In this document: piece after piece, positions 54,651 to 64,000 of the stretch | Layout of the letters: each line of letters starts with the position of its first letter | How positions within the stretch are numbered: the first letter of the stretch is position 1 | Source of the DNA: Oceanobacillus iheyensis HTE831 | GTDB taxonomy: Bacteria; Bacillota; Bacilli; Bacillales; Amphibacillaceae | Length of the DNA: 64,000 nt | Assembly (NCBI RefSeq): GCF_000011245.1 | Contig: NC_004193.1 | Span: 1 to 64,000 of the forward strand | Direction of reading: 5' to 3' | Notes under the pieces: generated by a model | The model's input: only the letters and a program-made list of their open reading frames with translations | Told to the model about the DNA's origin: nothing | Database searches by the model: none | Program-made: the position numbers and the translations under genes

Positions 54651-55460
54651 ATGAAAAGAAGTAATCGATTGGTAGTTTTAACAGATTATTTCCTGGAAAA
54701 TCCCAGGCAGCACATAAAATTAACTTATTTTGTAGAGCTTTGTAAAACAACCAAGTCGTCTGTTAGTGAAGATTTAGATATTATTCATGATGTATTTCAG
54801 CAACAAGGCAAGGGGTATTTACAGCGAACTACAGGAGCTGGTGGTGGCGTACAGTATATCCCAGAATTTGCTTCCGAGAAAAGCGTAGCATTTATAACGG
54901 AATTACAACGTCAACTAGAAGATCCGGTCCGTATTTTACCAGGCGGTTATCTTTATATGAGTGATATATTAGGAGATCCGAAAATGGTTCGTGAAATAGG
55001 TAGAGTGTTTGCTTCTCGCTTTTCCAATCTAGAAATAGATGCCATTGTAACAGTAGCAACAAAAGGGATTCCCTTAGCATATGCTGTTGCATCATTTTTA
55101 CGAGTTCCTGTCGTTATCGCTAGAAGAGATCCAAAGGTTACAGAAGGATCATCCGTTAGTATTAATTACGTATCTGGTTCTTCTCGTAAAATACAAACAA
55201 TGGTATTACCAAAGCGTAGTTTAAAAGAAGGATCAAATGTCTGTATCATTGATGATTTTATGATGGCTGGAGGAACGATTGCTGGCATAAAAAGTTTACT
55301 TGAAGAATTTAATGCAACGGTAAAAGCTATCGGTGTATTAGCAGAAGCAGAAGATGAGGAAGAACGAATCGTTAATGACTATACTTCGTTAATTAAAATT
55401 TCACATGTCGACCTGCAAAATAATACGATAACGATACTACCAGGTAATTATAACAAATAG
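54651..55460 (+). CDS. purR: Purine operon repressor PurR
   Basis: It represses purine synthesis genes unless PRPP is bound. The 269-residue product has an N-terminal winged helix (about 1-75) and a phosphoribosyltransferase-like domain with the PRPP loop VCIIDDFMMAGGTIAG. TGGAGGTG sets ATG at 54651. In B. subtilis yabJ follows; here spoVG follows directly. Confidence 0.96.
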   Translation: MKRSNRLVVLTDYFLENPRQHIKLTYFVELCKTTKSSVSEDLDIIHDVFQQQGKGYLQRTTGAGGGVQYIPEFASEKSVAFITELQRQLEDPVRILPGGYLYMSDILGDPKMVREIGRVFASRFSNLEIDAIVTVATKGIPLAYAVASFLRVPVVIARRDPKVTEGSSVSINYVSGSSRKIQTMVLPKRSLKEGSNVCIIDDFMMAGGTIAGIKSLLEEFNATVKAIGVLAEAEDEEERIVNDYTSLIKISHVDLQNNTITILPGNYNK

Positions 55461-55555
55461 ATATATAAACAATTAGGTCTTTTCACACGTGATTTTTCAT
55501 CTATTACCTTTTTCTTATATTATTATTAAAATATTTCATTTTTTTTGCAATTAAA

Positions 55556-55582
55556 GCAGGAATTTTATTTATTTTGTTGAAT
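55556..55582 (+). promoter_or_regulatory. SigH promoter of spoVG
   Basis: GCAGGAATTT (55556-55565) and GTTGAAT (55576-55582) fit the SigH elements RnAGGAWWW and RnnGAAT. B. subtilis spoVG is a classic SigH gene repressed by AbrB, and the long AT-rich tract just upstream (55510-55555) suits AbrB binding. Confidence 0.7.
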
Positions 55583-55622
55583 TAGTAAAAGTAAGACCAA
55601 AGAGAAAAGGTGGTGAAACATC

Positions 55623-55913
55623 ATGGAAGTGACTGACGTTAGATTACGCCGCGTAAATACAGAAGGAAGAATGCGAGCGATTGCATCAATCACGTTAGAC
55701 CAAGAGTTTGTTGTCCATGATATACGCGTAATTGACGGTAATAATGGACTATTTGTGGCTATGCCTTCAAAGCGAACTCCAGATGGTGAATTTAGGGACA
55801 TAGCACACCCTATTAACTCCGGAACCCGTTCCAAAATCCAAGAAGCAGTTTTAGCGGAATATCAAAAAGCGGGCGAAGATGAAGTAAACTACGAAGAAGC
55901 AGGTGCTTCATAA
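55623..55913 (+). CDS. spoVG: SpoVG, septation and RNA/DNA-binding regulator
   Basis: A 96-residue protein with the conserved N-terminus [19 protein letters not shown] and [20 protein letters not shown]. It modulates septation and sporulation and binds nucleic acids. AAAGGTGG precedes the ATG, and SigH elements lie upstream. Confidence 0.97.
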   Translation: MEVTDVRLRRVNTEGRMRAIASITLDQEFVVHDIRVIDGNNGLFVAMPSKRTPDGEFRDIAHPINSGTRSKIQEAVLAEYQKAGEDEVNYEEAGAS

Positions 55914-55933
55914 TTAAATATGATTGTATTAGG

Positions 55934-55971
55934 AGAAGGATTTAATCTAAAGAGGGTTATCCTTCTTTTTT
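55934..55971 (+). terminator. Terminator after spoVG
   Basis: AGAAGGAT (55934-55941) pairs with ATCCTTCT (55959-55966), followed by T. The rest of the 340-base gap to glmU holds no supported gene. Confidence 0.8.
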
Positions 55972-56188
55972 GTGTTAATACAGAAAAGAATATGGAAGAA
56001 CTAAAATGAGAACTACTTCTTATATCTATGTTATAGATACAAAGCAAGTACTAGCATCGAAACGGAGTACCTCCTTTATAACTGGATACTTACGTCCTAC
56101 CTCGCTTTTTATGACAGACACTTTCGTACCCCATAATTTCCTATTGTTACCAAGTTATTCCTTTAATATATCAATGTTTTCACTTTTA

Positions 56189-56217
56189 TTGAAAAGATGG
56201 GCCAATTACGATATATT
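56189..56217 (+). promoter_or_regulatory. Candidate SigA promoter of glmU
   Basis: TTGAAA (56189-56194), exactly 17 bases, TATATT (56212-56217), about 36 bases before the glmU ATG. Together with the terminator after spoVG it implies glmU is transcribed on its own. Confidence 0.6.
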
Positions 56218-56253
56218 TTTAAGTGGATATTTAGAGATAATGGAGGTTTCCTA

Positions 56254-57621
56254 ATGGCGAATCGATTTGCTGTAATATTAGCAGCGGGGCAAGGGACTAG
56301 GATGAAATCAAAGCTACATAAAATGCTTCATCCAGTTGCTGGCAGACCAATGGTGCAACATGTCGTTGATCAGCTGCAACAGGTTAACTTAAATAAAATT
56401 GTTACTATTGTTGGATTTGGGGCAGAAAAGGTGAAGGCTCAACTTGGGTCTTCAAGTGAATTTGCATTTCAAAAGGAACAGCTGGGTACCGGCCATGCTG
56501 TTTTACAGGCAGAGGATCTTTTGAAAGATGAAAAAGGTGTAACAGTTGTTGCTTGTGGAGATACACCTCTTATTCGTGCCGAAACATTTGAAGAACTGAT
56601 TCAATATCATAAGAAAACAGGGGCTAAAGCAAGTATTCTGACAACCAAAGTAGAAAACCCTACAGGATACGGACGTGTCGTTAGAAATGACCAAGACGAG
56701 GTAGAGAGAATCGTTGAACATAAAGATGCTAATGAAGGCGAGAGATTAATTCAAGAAATTAATACGGGGACATATTGTTTTGATAATCAAGCCTTGTTTG
56801 CAGCTTTAAAGGAAGTTTCCAATGATAATGCACAGGGAGAATATTATTTACCTGATGTGATTAAGATATTACGTCATCAAGGTGATACGGTTAGCGCATT
56901 TATGACTCCTGATTTTGATGAAACAATAGGGATAAATGATCGAATAGCGCTCGCAGAAGCTGAAAAAATAATGAAAAAGCGTATTAATGAACAACATATG
57001 CGTAATGGAGTAAGTATTATTGATCCTGAGCAAACTTATATTGAACCAGATGTACAAATTGAATCGGACGTTATACTCCATCCTGGTACAGTTTTAAAGG
57101 GTGAAACGATTATTCGCACTGGAGCGGAAATCGGCCCGCATTCTGAACTTAAGGATTGTGAAGTTGGGGAAGATACTGTCATTAGACATAGCGTAGCGAC
57201 AAGCAGTAAAGTAGGAAATAGAGTAAATATTGGTCCGTATGCTCATATTAGGCCAGAGTCACGTGTGGGTAACGATACAAAGGTTGGAAATTTCGTAGAG
57301 ATTAAGAAAACAAACCTAGGTGATCATAGTAAAGTATCTCATTTAAGTTATATTGGTGATGCTGACGTTGGAGAAAGAGTCAATGTTGGCTGCGGAACCA
57401 TTACAGTAAATTATGACGGTACGAATAAATACTTAACTACAATTGAAGACGACGCATTTATTGGTTGTAATTCGAACCTTATTGCACCTGTAACGGTTGG
57501 AAAAGGGTCTTACGTAGCTGCCGGATCTACGATTACAAAAAATGTACCCGAAAATGCATTGTCAATAGCAAGAGCGAGACAAACAAATAAAGAAGAATAT
57601 GCATCTAAATTCAAAAAATAG
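56254..57621 (+). CDS. glmU: Bifunctional UDP-GlcNAc pyrophosphorylase/GlcN-1-P acetyltransferase
   Basis: It makes UDP-GlcNAc for peptidoglycan and teichoic acid. The 455-residue product has the uridyltransferase signature [15 protein letters not shown] at its start. A C-terminal left-handed beta helix of hexapeptide repeats follows (about 250-445), with [24 protein letters not shown] sets ATG at 56254. Confidence 0.97.
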   Translation: MANRFAVILAAGQGTRMKSKLHKMLHPVAGRPMVQHVVDQLQQVNLNKIVTIVGFGAEKVKAQLGSSSEFAFQKEQLGTGHAVLQAEDLLKDEKGVTVVACGDTPLIRAETFEELIQYHKKTGAKASILTTKVENPTGYGRVVRNDQDEVERIVEHKDANEGERLIQEINTGTYCFDNQALFAALKEVSNDNAQGEYYLPDVIKILRHQGDTVSAFMTPDFDETIGINDRIALAEAEKIMKKRINEQHMRNGVSIIDPEQTYIEPDVQIESDVILHPGTVLKGETIIRTGAEIGPHSELKDCEVGEDTVIRHSVATSSKVGNRVNIGPYAHIRPESRVGNDTKVGNFVEIKKTNLGDHSKVSHLSYIGDADVGERVNVGCGTITVNYDGTNKYLTTIEDDAFIGCNSNLIAPVTVGKGSYVAAGSTITKNVPENALSIARARQTNKEEYASKFKK

Positions 57622-57650
57622 ATGAACAATTTTATGGAGGTAATCAAACA

Positions 57651-58604
57651 ATGACATCCAGTTATAAAGATTCGTCGTTAAAAGTTTTTTCATTAAATTC
57701 AAACCCTGAGTTAGCAAATGAAATTGCTACTCATATTGGAACAAACTTAGGAAAATGTACGGTTTCGAAATTCAGTGATGGTGAAGTGCAAATAAACCTT
57801 GAAGAAAGCGTTCGTGGCTGTGATGTATATGTCGTACAATCTACTTGTGCACCTGTTAATCAGCATATTATGGAATTGTTAATTATGATTGATGCATTAA
57901 AACGAGCATCAGCCAAATCCATTAATATCGTAATGCCATACTATGGTTATGCGCGCCAAGATCGTAAAGCGCGTTCTAGAGAACCTATTGCAGCTAAATT
58001 AGTAGCTGATTTAATTGAAAAAGCAGGTGCAAATCGCGTGATTACATTAGATCTGCACGCACCACAAATTCAAGGGTTCTTTGATATACCTATTGATCAC
58101 TTACAAGGTGTTCCGATTCTATCGAGTTATTTTGAGCAGAAAAATTTGGATGATGTCATTGTTGTATCTCCAGACCATGGTGGGGTTACCAGAGCAAGAA
58201 AAATGGCAGACCGCTTAAAAGCGCCTATCGGAATAATTGATAAGCGTCGTCCAAAACCAAATGTTGCGGAAATCATGAATATCATTGGAAATATTGAAGG
58301 AAAAACAGCGATATTAATTGATGATATTATCGATACTGCTGGAACTATTACACTTGCAGCGAACGCTCTTATTGAGAACGGTGCAAAAGAAGTATATGCA
58401 TGCTGTACACATCCAGTTTTATCTGGACCAGCAATTGAACGTATTGATAACTCTAAAATCAAGGAATTAGTAATCACGGATAGCATTCCATTACCTGATG
58501 AGAAATTCAGTACAAAGATTACAGCTTTATCAGTAGCTCCATTAATTGGTGAGGCGATTATTCGCGTTCATGAAATGCAATCCGTAAGTATCTTATTTGA
58601 TTAA
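57651..58604 (+). CDS. prs: Ribose-phosphate pyrophosphokinase
   Basis: It makes PRPP from ribose-5-phosphate and ATP, feeding purine, pyrimidine, His and Trp synthesis. PRPP is also the ligand sensed by the nearby PurR. The 317-residue product has [16 protein letters not shown] and the PRPP loop [25 protein letters not shown] precedes the ATG. Confidence 0.98.
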   Translation: MTSSYKDSSLKVFSLNSNPELANEIATHIGTNLGKCTVSKFSDGEVQINLEESVRGCDVYVVQSTCAPVNQHIMELLIMIDALKRASAKSINIVMPYYGYARQDRKARSREPIAAKLVADLIEKAGANRVITLDLHAPQIQGFFDIPIDHLQGVPILSSYFEQKNLDDVIVVSPDHGGVTRARKMADRLKAPIGIIDKRRPKPNVAEIMNIIGNIEGKTAILIDDIIDTAGTITLAANALIENGAKEVYACCTHPVLSGPAIERIDNSKIKELVITDSIPLPDEKFSTKITALSVAPLIGEAIIRVHEMQSVSILFD

Positions 58605-58605
58605 T

Positions 58606-58631
58606 GTTTAGTACGATCTGATTTCGGGTAT
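58606..58631 (+). promoter_or_regulatory. SigB promoter of ctc
   Basis: GTTTAG (58606-58611), 14 bases, GGGTAT (58626-58631). This fits the SigB consensus GTTTAA-N12-14-GGGTAT with one mismatch. It starts one base after the prs stop. B. subtilis ctc was the first known SigB target. Confidence 0.78.
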
Positions 58632-58741
58632 TAATGATATTGACCGTTTATTAACAACCAAGATGAAGCATAAGTATTTAACAAAAAAGAAAATATAAGT
58701 TATAACGAATGTTTTTTTAATAAACTTGGAGGGTGATTTTA

Positions 58742-59389
58742 ATGGCAGTAAAATTAAACGCAACGAAAAGAGAAGATCTTACAAAATCAGCAACAAAACA
58801 AATTAGGCTAAGTGGTAGAGTACCAGCGGTTGTTTACGGTAAAGCAAAAGATCCTAAAAATGTTTCAGTTGATAGTGTTGATTTAGTTAAAACGGTTCGA
58901 GACGAAGGACGAAATGCAATTATTTCTCTACAAGTAGAGAATAGTAGTGTAGATGTTATGCTTCATGACTATCAGATTGATCCGATTAAAGATGAATTAT
59001 TACATGCAGACTTTTATGTTGTTAATATGTCAGAAGAAATGGACGTAAATGTAGCTGTTCGTCTTGATGGAGAAACTAAAGGTGAAAAAGAGGGTGGCGT
59101 ATTACAACAGCCATTCTATGAAATATTAGTTCGAGCAAAACCGAATAACATTCCAGAAGAAATTGTTATCGATGTATCTGATTTAGATGTTGGTGATAGT
59201 GTATCGGTTGCTGATATTAAAGTAGACGGTAATTATGAGATATTAGAAGACCCAGACACTTCAGTAGCTTCTGTAACACCACCGACAACAGAAGAAGATC
59301 TAGATACTGACGATGTAGATGAAAATGCTGAGCCAGAATTAGTTGGTGCTGAAAATGACTCTGCAGATGAGGAATCTGAAAACAAATAA
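58742..59389 (+). CDS. ctc: General stress protein Ctc, ribosomal protein bL25 family
   Basis: A 5S-rRNA-binding protein of the bL25/TL5 family. The 215-residue product has an N-terminal L25 domain (about 1-92, SGRVPAVVYGKAKDPK), a C-terminal beta domain and an acidic tail rich in Glu and Asp. TTGGAGGG sets ATG at 58742. SigB elements lie upstream. Confidence 0.95.
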   Translation: MAVKLNATKREDLTKSATKQIRLSGRVPAVVYGKAKDPKNVSVDSVDLVKTVRDEGRNAIISLQVENSSVDVMLHDYQIDPIKDELLHADFYVVNMSEEMDVNVAVRLDGETKGEKEGGVLQQPFYEILVRAKPNNIPEEIVIDVSDLDVGDSVSVADIKVDGNYEILEDPDTSVASVTPPTTEEDLDTDDVDENAEPELVGAENDSADEESENK

Positions 59390-59426
59390 TAAATAAAGTA
59401 GAAGAACAATAAGATGCAACTGAAAA

Positions 59427-59474
59427 AACCCCTTCTTTGTTAGACTGATGTTATCCGTCTTAACAAGAAGGGTT
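59427..59474 (+). terminator. Hairpin after ctc
   Basis: CTTCTTTGTTAGAC (59432-59445) pairs with GTCTTAACAAGAAG (59457-59470) with a small internal mismatch. A perfect T-run is missing. Confidence 0.6.
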
Positions 59475-59593
59475 GTTGTATTTGTATATATTAAAAAGTA
59501 CGGGTTTAAAAAGAAGAAAATGATTATGTTTGGAAAAATTAACAAATTATTTTTTAGATTTTTTTGAACATCGTCTGTAAAGGAAGAATAAAA

Positions 59594-60157
59594 ATGAAAC
59601 TAATTGTTGGTCTGGGGAACCCAGGAAGAAAGTTTAAAAAAACAAGACATAATATTGGTTTTTTTGTCATTGATGAATTATTACAACGTCATAAGTGGAA
59701 GCTAAATAATTCGAAGTTTGAAGGGGATTATTCCATAGAACATTTCGATGGTGAGAAAGTCATCCTATTACAACCTCAAACATATATGAATCTCTCTGGT
59801 AAATCGATCAGTCCGTTAATGGACTATTTTGATATAGATGTCGATGATGTGATAGTTGTTTATGATGATCTGGATTTACCAACGGGAAAAATTAGACTTC
59901 GCCAAAAAGGTGGTCATGGTGGACACAATGGTGTACGATCTACGATTGATCATTTAGGTACAAAGGATTTCAAAAGAGTTCGTTTAGGAATAGGAAGACC
60001 GACGAACGCAACTCCAGTAATTGATTATGTATTAGGTAAATTTCCAAAGCAAGAGACAACTGCAGTAACAGATAGTGTGGAAAAGGCGGCTGATGCTATC
60101 GAAGCCTGGATAAAAGGTAAACCATTCTTAGAAGTTATGAATGATTTTAACCAGTAA
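59594..60157 (+). CDS. pth: Peptidyl-tRNA hydrolase
   Basis: It releases peptides from prematurely dropped peptidyl-tRNA. The 187-residue product has [20 protein letters not shown] with the catalytic His, and the segments [11 protein letters not shown] and [18 protein letters not shown] sets ATG at 59594. This is B. subtilis spoVC. Confidence 0.97.
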   Translation: MKLIVGLGNPGRKFKKTRHNIGFFVIDELLQRHKWKLNNSKFEGDYSIEHFDGEKVILLQPQTYMNLSGKSISPLMDYFDIDVDDVIVVYDDLDLPTGKIRLRQKGGHGGHNGVRSTIDHLGTKDFKRVRLGIGRPTNATPVIDYVLGKFPKQETTAVTDSVEKAADAIEAWIKGKPFLEVMNDFNQ

Positions 60158-60240
60158 AGCATAGCTTATCATATATTAAGTATATTCTAATACAACCCGG
60201 TTAAACTGTTAATAACAGATCGTTTAACTGGGGTGGTAAA

Positions 60241-60471
60241 ATGGCAATTTATTATGATTGTAGACATTGTGGCCAACAAATTGGAAAACTAGAACAAAAG
60301 GAAATTGATGTGTCGTTACTTGGTTTTGACCAATTAACGAATAAAGATTTAACTGATATGATATATTATGACCAAGATGGTAATATGCGAGTGAAGTCAA
60401 TTTGTGAAAATTGCCAACGTACACTAGAACAGCACCCGAACTACCATGAATTAGATTTCTTTTTACAATAA
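60241..60471 (+). CDS. fin: Anti-sigma-F factor Fin
   Basis: It inhibits SigF in the forespore, helping the switch to SigG. The 76-residue product has two zinc-binding Cys pairs (CRHC and CENC), LGFDQLTNKD and the ending YHELDFFLQ, as in B. subtilis Fin (YabK). GGGGTGG precedes the ATG. Confidence 0.94.
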   Translation: MAIYYDCRHCGQQIGKLEQKEIDVSLLGFDQLTNKDLTDMIYYDQDGNMRVKSICENCQRTLEQHPNYHELDFFLQ

Positions 60472-60496
60472 GATACAAAGCAAATATATTTTTAGA

Positions 60497-60523
60497 GCCT
60501 TTGGTATAAACCAAGGCATTTTT
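60497..60523 (+). terminator. Terminator after fin
   Basis: GCCTTTGGT (60497-60505) pairs with ACCAAGGC (60510-60517) with one bulge, followed by ATTTTTG. Confidence 0.7.
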
Positions 60524-60558
60524 GCGCTTTTACATACAGTTATAAGAGGGGACAAACG

Positions 60559-63500
60559 ATGAAAGCCATTCATACATTTTTAAAATCAAAAGAAGATATT
60601 CATTCTATCGTTAATGGAGTAACTAGTGGAATGAAAGAACAGATGATAGCAGGATTAAGTGGTTCTGCTAGAAGTTTAGTCATATCTGCTATTCATGAAT
60701 CGATTCGTCGACCAGTGTTAATTGTGACCCATCAGTTAGCGCAGGCTCAGCAACTATATGATGATTTTGTAGAACTAGTAGATGATGAACGTGTCTACCT
60801 TTATCCAGTCAATGAGTTGATTGCTTCTGAAATTGCAATAGCAAGTCCGGAATTACGTGCACAGCGAATTGAAGCATTGACAGAATGGACACGCCATAAA
60901 TCAGGAATTTTGATTGCACCAGTAGCTGCCTTAAAACGTATTCTTCCACCGCAAAATTATTGGGATAATTATCAGCTCTTATTTAAATTGGGCAATGATA
61001 TTAAGATTGATCATTATCTAAGTTCCCTGGTAGATATGGGATACGAACATGCCTCTATGGTTACCTCCCCAGGAGAATTTAGTAAGCGTGGAGGAATCAT
61101 CGATATTTATCCGATTACAGAAAAACACCCAATCCGTATTGAACTTTTTGATGAAGAAGTTGACTCTATTCGTTATTTCGATGCGGAGTCTCAACGCTCA
61201 TTGGATAAACTTGATGAAGTTACCATTGGTCCGGCAAGCGAATTATTATTAACTGATGAGGACCTACTAAAAACTTCCGAACAATTAGAAGAAGCATTAG
61301 CGACTACATTAAAAAAAGTAAATAAACCAGAAGCAAAAGAACAACTGGTAGAGGTTATCGAACATGATATTACACGTTTCAAACAATTAGAGCGTTTTCA
61401 AGAAATGTATAAATATATCGGATATCTGTACTCTAATCCAGCTAGTTTATTAGATTATCTCCCAAGTAACGGTCTTGTCTTCTTTGATGAGATGAGTAGA
61501 ATTGGTGAAACAGCAACAAACTTAGACCATGAGGAAGCGGAGTGGTATGCCAGCCTTTTGGAAGGAAATAAGATGGTTCAAAATAGTCGATTTTCCTTTA
61601 GTTGGGACGAAGTTATGGAGGGCATGAATCAGCAACGTGTATATATGTCTGTATTTATGCGTCATATCCCAAATACCAATCCAGAGAATGTTATTAATCT
61701 ATCGTCTCGAACAATGCAGGAGTTCCATGGTCAAATGCATTTATTTAAAAATGAATTACAACGATGGGAAAAAGGAGACTACTCCGTCATAATACTTGCT
61801 GCAGATGAGCAAAGAGCTGAAAAGGTTCATTCCATTCTAGATGATTATGATATAGAGACACAAATAAGTAAGAAAGAACCTGTATTACCAGTAAAAATGC
61901 CTACTATTATTGTTGGGAATATCCAGTCTGGAACGGAATTTCCTATGCATAAGCTAGCGGTTGTTACAGAGCAAGAATTGTTTAAAAAGCGGATGAAGCA
62001 TAAACGAAAGCAACCGAAAGTATCGAATGCCGAGCGTATTAAAAGTTACCAGGAACTTAAAATAGGAGATTATGTTGTCCATGCCAATCACGGAGTGGGT
62101 AAGTATTTAGGAATAGAAACACTCGAAGTAAGTAACTTGCACAAAGACTATATGTTAATCAAATATTCTGGTGACGATAAGCTATTTGTACCGATTGATC
62201 AAATTGATCTCGTTCAAAAATTTGTTGGATCAGAAGCAAAGGAACCAAAATTATATAAGCTCGGTGGAACGGAATGGACGAAAGTAAAACGGAAAGTACA
62301 ATCGTCTGTTGAAGATATTGCTGATGACCTTATTAAACTATATGCAGAAAGGGAAGCGAAGCAGGGTTATGCCTTCTCGCCAGACTCTGAATTGCAACAT
62401 GAATTCGAAGCATCATTTCCTTATCAAGAAACAGACGATCAGTTACGCTGTATCCAGGAAATTAAAGAAGATATGGAAAAAGAACGTCCGATGGATCGAT
62501 TGCTTTGTGGAGATGTTGGCTATGGAAAAACCGAAGTGGCAATCCGTGCGGCGTTTAAAGCAATATCAGATGGGAAACAAGTTGCGATATTAGTTCCAAC
62601 AACGATTTTAGCACAGCAGCATTATGAAACCATTCGAGAACGTTTTCAAGATTATCCCATCAATATAGGGCTATTAAGTCGTTTTCGTACAAAAAAACAG
62701 CAAACAGAGACAACAAAAGGCTTAAAGAGTGGGAATGTTGATGTAGTTGTCGGCACCCATAGAATACTATCAAAAGACGTAGAGTATAAAGACTTGGGAT
62801 TATTAATCGTCGATGAAGAACAGCGATTTGGGGTAAAGCATAAAGAAAAGATAAAACAATTAAAAACAAATGTAGATGTACTTACATTAACAGCTACACC
62901 AATCCCACGGACATTACATATGTCAATGTTAGGGGTACGGGATTTATCTGTTATTGAGACGCCACCAGAGAATCGTTTTCCGATTCAGACGTATGTAACT
63001 GAGTATAATCCAATTTTCATGAGAGAAGCAATCGAACGAGAGATGGGAAGAGGCGGCCAGGTCTTCTTCTTATATAACCGTGTGGAAAGTATAGATAAGA
63101 TAGCTCGTGACTTAGGCATGCTTGTTCCAGAAGCAAAAATTGCGGTAGCCCACGGTCAAATGAATGAGTCTGAATTAGAGAATGTTATCTTTAGTTTTCT
63201 AGAAGGTGAATTTGATATTCTCGTTAGTACGACTATTATTGAAACAGGGGTAGACATACCGAACGTAAACACATTAATCGTCAATCATGCCGACTATATG
63301 GGATTAAGTCAGCTCTATCAGTTACGTGGTAGAGTAGGAAGATCAAATCGTGTAGCATATGCATACTTTACGTATCAAAAAGATAAAGTACTAACGGAAG
63401 TCGCAGAGAAACGACTACAAGCAATTAAGGAATTTACAGAGCTTGGATCTGGTTTTAAAATTGCAATGCGTGATTTATCCATTCGAGGTACGGGGAACTT

Positions 63501-64000
63501 ATTAGGATCTCAGCAGCATGGATTTATTGATTCTGTTGGATTTGATATGTATTCTCAGATGTTAAAAGATGCAATAGATGCACGTAAAGCAGGGAAAGAA
63601 ATTGAAGAAATTACCCCATTTGAGCCAGAACTTTCATTGAAATTGGATGCTTACATCCCAGATGAGTACCTAGAGGATGAAAAACAAAAAATTGAAATTT
63701 ATAAACAGTTTCAAACACTGGATAGCCAAGAGGCAATCGGGGATTTAAAAGATGAATTAATCGATCGGTTCGGTGACTATCCGCAGGAAGTGGAACATTT
63801 ATTTACCGTAAGTGAAATGAAAATGTATGCGAAAACGCAGCGTGTAGAATCAATTTTAGAGACACCTAAAAAGATAGAAATGCTTATTGACGAATCACGT
63901 AGTCAAGAAATTGATGGATCAAAGCTGTTTGCACTAGCAAATGAATATGGTCGAGATATTGGACTTGGTACAGATAACCAAAAGTTAAAAATTGGAATTA
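60559..64000 (+). CDS. mfd: Transcription-repair coupling factor Mfd (cut by window end)
   Basis: It pushes stalled RNA polymerase off DNA lesions and recruits UvrA. ATG at 60559 follows AGAGGGG, and the frame stays open for 1147 codons to the edge, lacking roughly the last 30 residues. A UvrB-like N-terminal region (AGLSGSARSLVISA) and the RNA-polymerase-interaction region (IGDYVVHANHGVGKYLG) precede the translocase, with Walker A CGDVGYGKTEVA, the DEEQ box and RGRVGRSNR. Confidence 0.97.
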   Translation, partial: MKAIHTFLKSKEDIHSIVNGVTSGMKEQMIAGLSGSARSLVISAIHESIRRPVLIVTHQLAQAQQLYDDFVELVDDERVYLYPVNELIASEIAIASPELRAQRIEALTEWTRHKSGILIAPVAALKRILPPQNYWDNYQLLFKLGNDIKIDHYLSSLVDMGYEHASMVTSPGEFSKRGGIIDIYPITEKHPIRIELFDEEVDSIRYFDAESQRSLDKLDEVTIGPASELLLTDEDLLKTSEQLEEALATTLKKVNKPEAKEQLVEVIEHDITRFKQLERFQEMYKYIGYLYSNPASLLDYLPSNGLVFFDEMSRIGETATNLDHEEAEWYASLLEGNKMVQNSRFSFSWDEVMEGMNQQRVYMSVFMRHIPNTNPENVINLSSRTMQEFHGQMHLFKNELQRWEKGDYSVIILAADEQRAEKVHSILDDYDIETQISKKEPVLPVKMPTIIVGNIQSGTEFPMHKLAVVTEQELFKKRMKHKRKQPKVSNAERIKSYQELKIGDYVVHANHGVGKYLGIETLEVSNLHKDYMLIKYSGDDKLFVPIDQIDLVQKFVGSEAKEPKLYKLGGTEWTKVKRKVQSSVEDIADDLIKLYAEREAKQGYAFSPDSELQHEFEASFPYQETDDQLRCIQEIKEDMEKERPMDRLLCGDVGYGKTEVAIRAAFKAISDGKQVAILVPTTILAQQHYETIRERFQDYPINIGLLSRFRTKKQQTETTKGLKSGNVDVVVGTHRILSKDVEYKDLGLLIVDEEQRFGVKHKEKIKQLKTNVDVLTLTATPIPRTLHMSMLGVRDLSVIETPPENRFPIQTYVTEYNPIFMREAIEREMGRGGQVFFLYNRVESIDKIARDLGMLVPEAKIAVAHGQMNESELENVIFSFLEGEFDILVSTTIIETGVDIPNVNTLIVNHADYMGLSQLYQLRGRVGRSNRVAYAYFTYQKDKVLTEVAEKRLQAIKEFTELGSGFKIAMRDLSIRGTGNLLGSQQHGFIDSVGFDMYSQMLKDAIDARKAGKEIEEITPFEPELSLKLDAYIPDEYLEDEKQKIEIYKQFQTLDSQEAIGDLKDELIDRFGDYPQEVEHLFTVSEMKMYAKTQRVESILETPKKIEMLIDESRSQEIDGSKLFALANEYGRDIGLGTDNQKLKIGI

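Noticed and set aside
56006..56254. An 82-residue open frame ending at the glmU start (TAATG overlap)
   Set aside because: Ser/Thr/Phe/Tyr-rich sequence without a family, and a good SigA promoter for glmU lies inside it. A GGAAG site upstream keeps it barely possible.

Overview
The window is a chromosomal replication-origin segment from a low-GC, endospore-forming Firmicute of the family Bacillaceae. Gene order follows the Bacillus subtilis origin region almost gene for gene (dnaA, dnaN, yaaA, recF, remB, gyrB, gyrA ... yaaC, guaB, dacA, serS, dck/dgk, sleL, yaaI, tadA, SRP RNA, dnaX, ebfC, recR, yaaL, bofA, csfB, yaaO, tmk to rsmI, abrB, metS, tatD, yabE, rnmV, rsmA, yabG, veg, sspF, ispE, purR, spoVG, glmU, prs, ctc, pth, fin, mfd). 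The low GC, the protein sequences and the dispersed repeats suggest an Oceanobacillus/Virgibacillus-like species; that genus assignment is inference.

Layout. 1-9.7 kb: initiator and origin block, with DnaA boxes, a GC-rich cluster and DnaA-trios between dnaA and dnaN, then recombination and gyrase genes. 9.7-18.7 kb: HD-GYP-like gene, yaaC, guaB, dacA, serS under a serine T-box, tRNA-Ser, and proI under a proline T-box. 18.7-20.3 kb: a repeat element and the dck/dgk kinases on the minus strand. 20.4-29.6 kb: a lineage-specific stretch with an MFS exporter, tRNA-Arg, a patch of tiny membrane or unknown proteins ending near a decayed tRNA-like sequence, a dicarboxylate/glutamate symporter, acsA, yfkM and the spore lysin sleL. 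29.6-44.7 kb: yaaI, tadA, SRP RNA, an orphan opuAC and namA (inserted relative to B. subtilis), then the conserved dnaX-recR and tmk-rsmI clusters. 44.8-64 kb: abrB with a Spo0A site, metS, tatD, yabE, rnmV-rsmA, yabG, veg, sspF, ispE, purR, spoVG, glmU, prs, ctc, pth, fin and a truncated mfd.

The genes join replication and repair (dnaA, dnaN, recF, gyrase, dnaX, holB, recR, yabA, mfd), translation (serS, metS, two tRNAs, tadA, SRP RNA, rsmA, rsmI, rnmV, pth, ctc), nucleotide and wall precursors (guaB, tmk, prs, purR, glmU, ispE, dacA) and sporulation control (remB, bofA, csfB, abrB, spoVG, yabG, sspF, fin, sleL). Regulatory sites readable in the sequence include two T-boxes, a SigA promoter plus Spo0A box at abrB, a SigH promoter at spoVG, a SigB promoter at ctc and a probable CcpA site at acsA.

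Most of the window is ordinary, conserved chromosome and I see no clear new multi-gene system. The points most worth a second look are a dispersed hairpin-forming repeat with two recognisable copies, a second long palindromic element, a small element with inverted ends, a tRNA-Ser with U at the discriminator position, a hairpin with a U-tract at the predicted 5' end of the dnaA mRNA, a decayed tRNA-like sequence bounding a patch of tiny genes, and several gene losses or gains relative to B. subtilis (no rRNA operons, pdxST or yabJ here).
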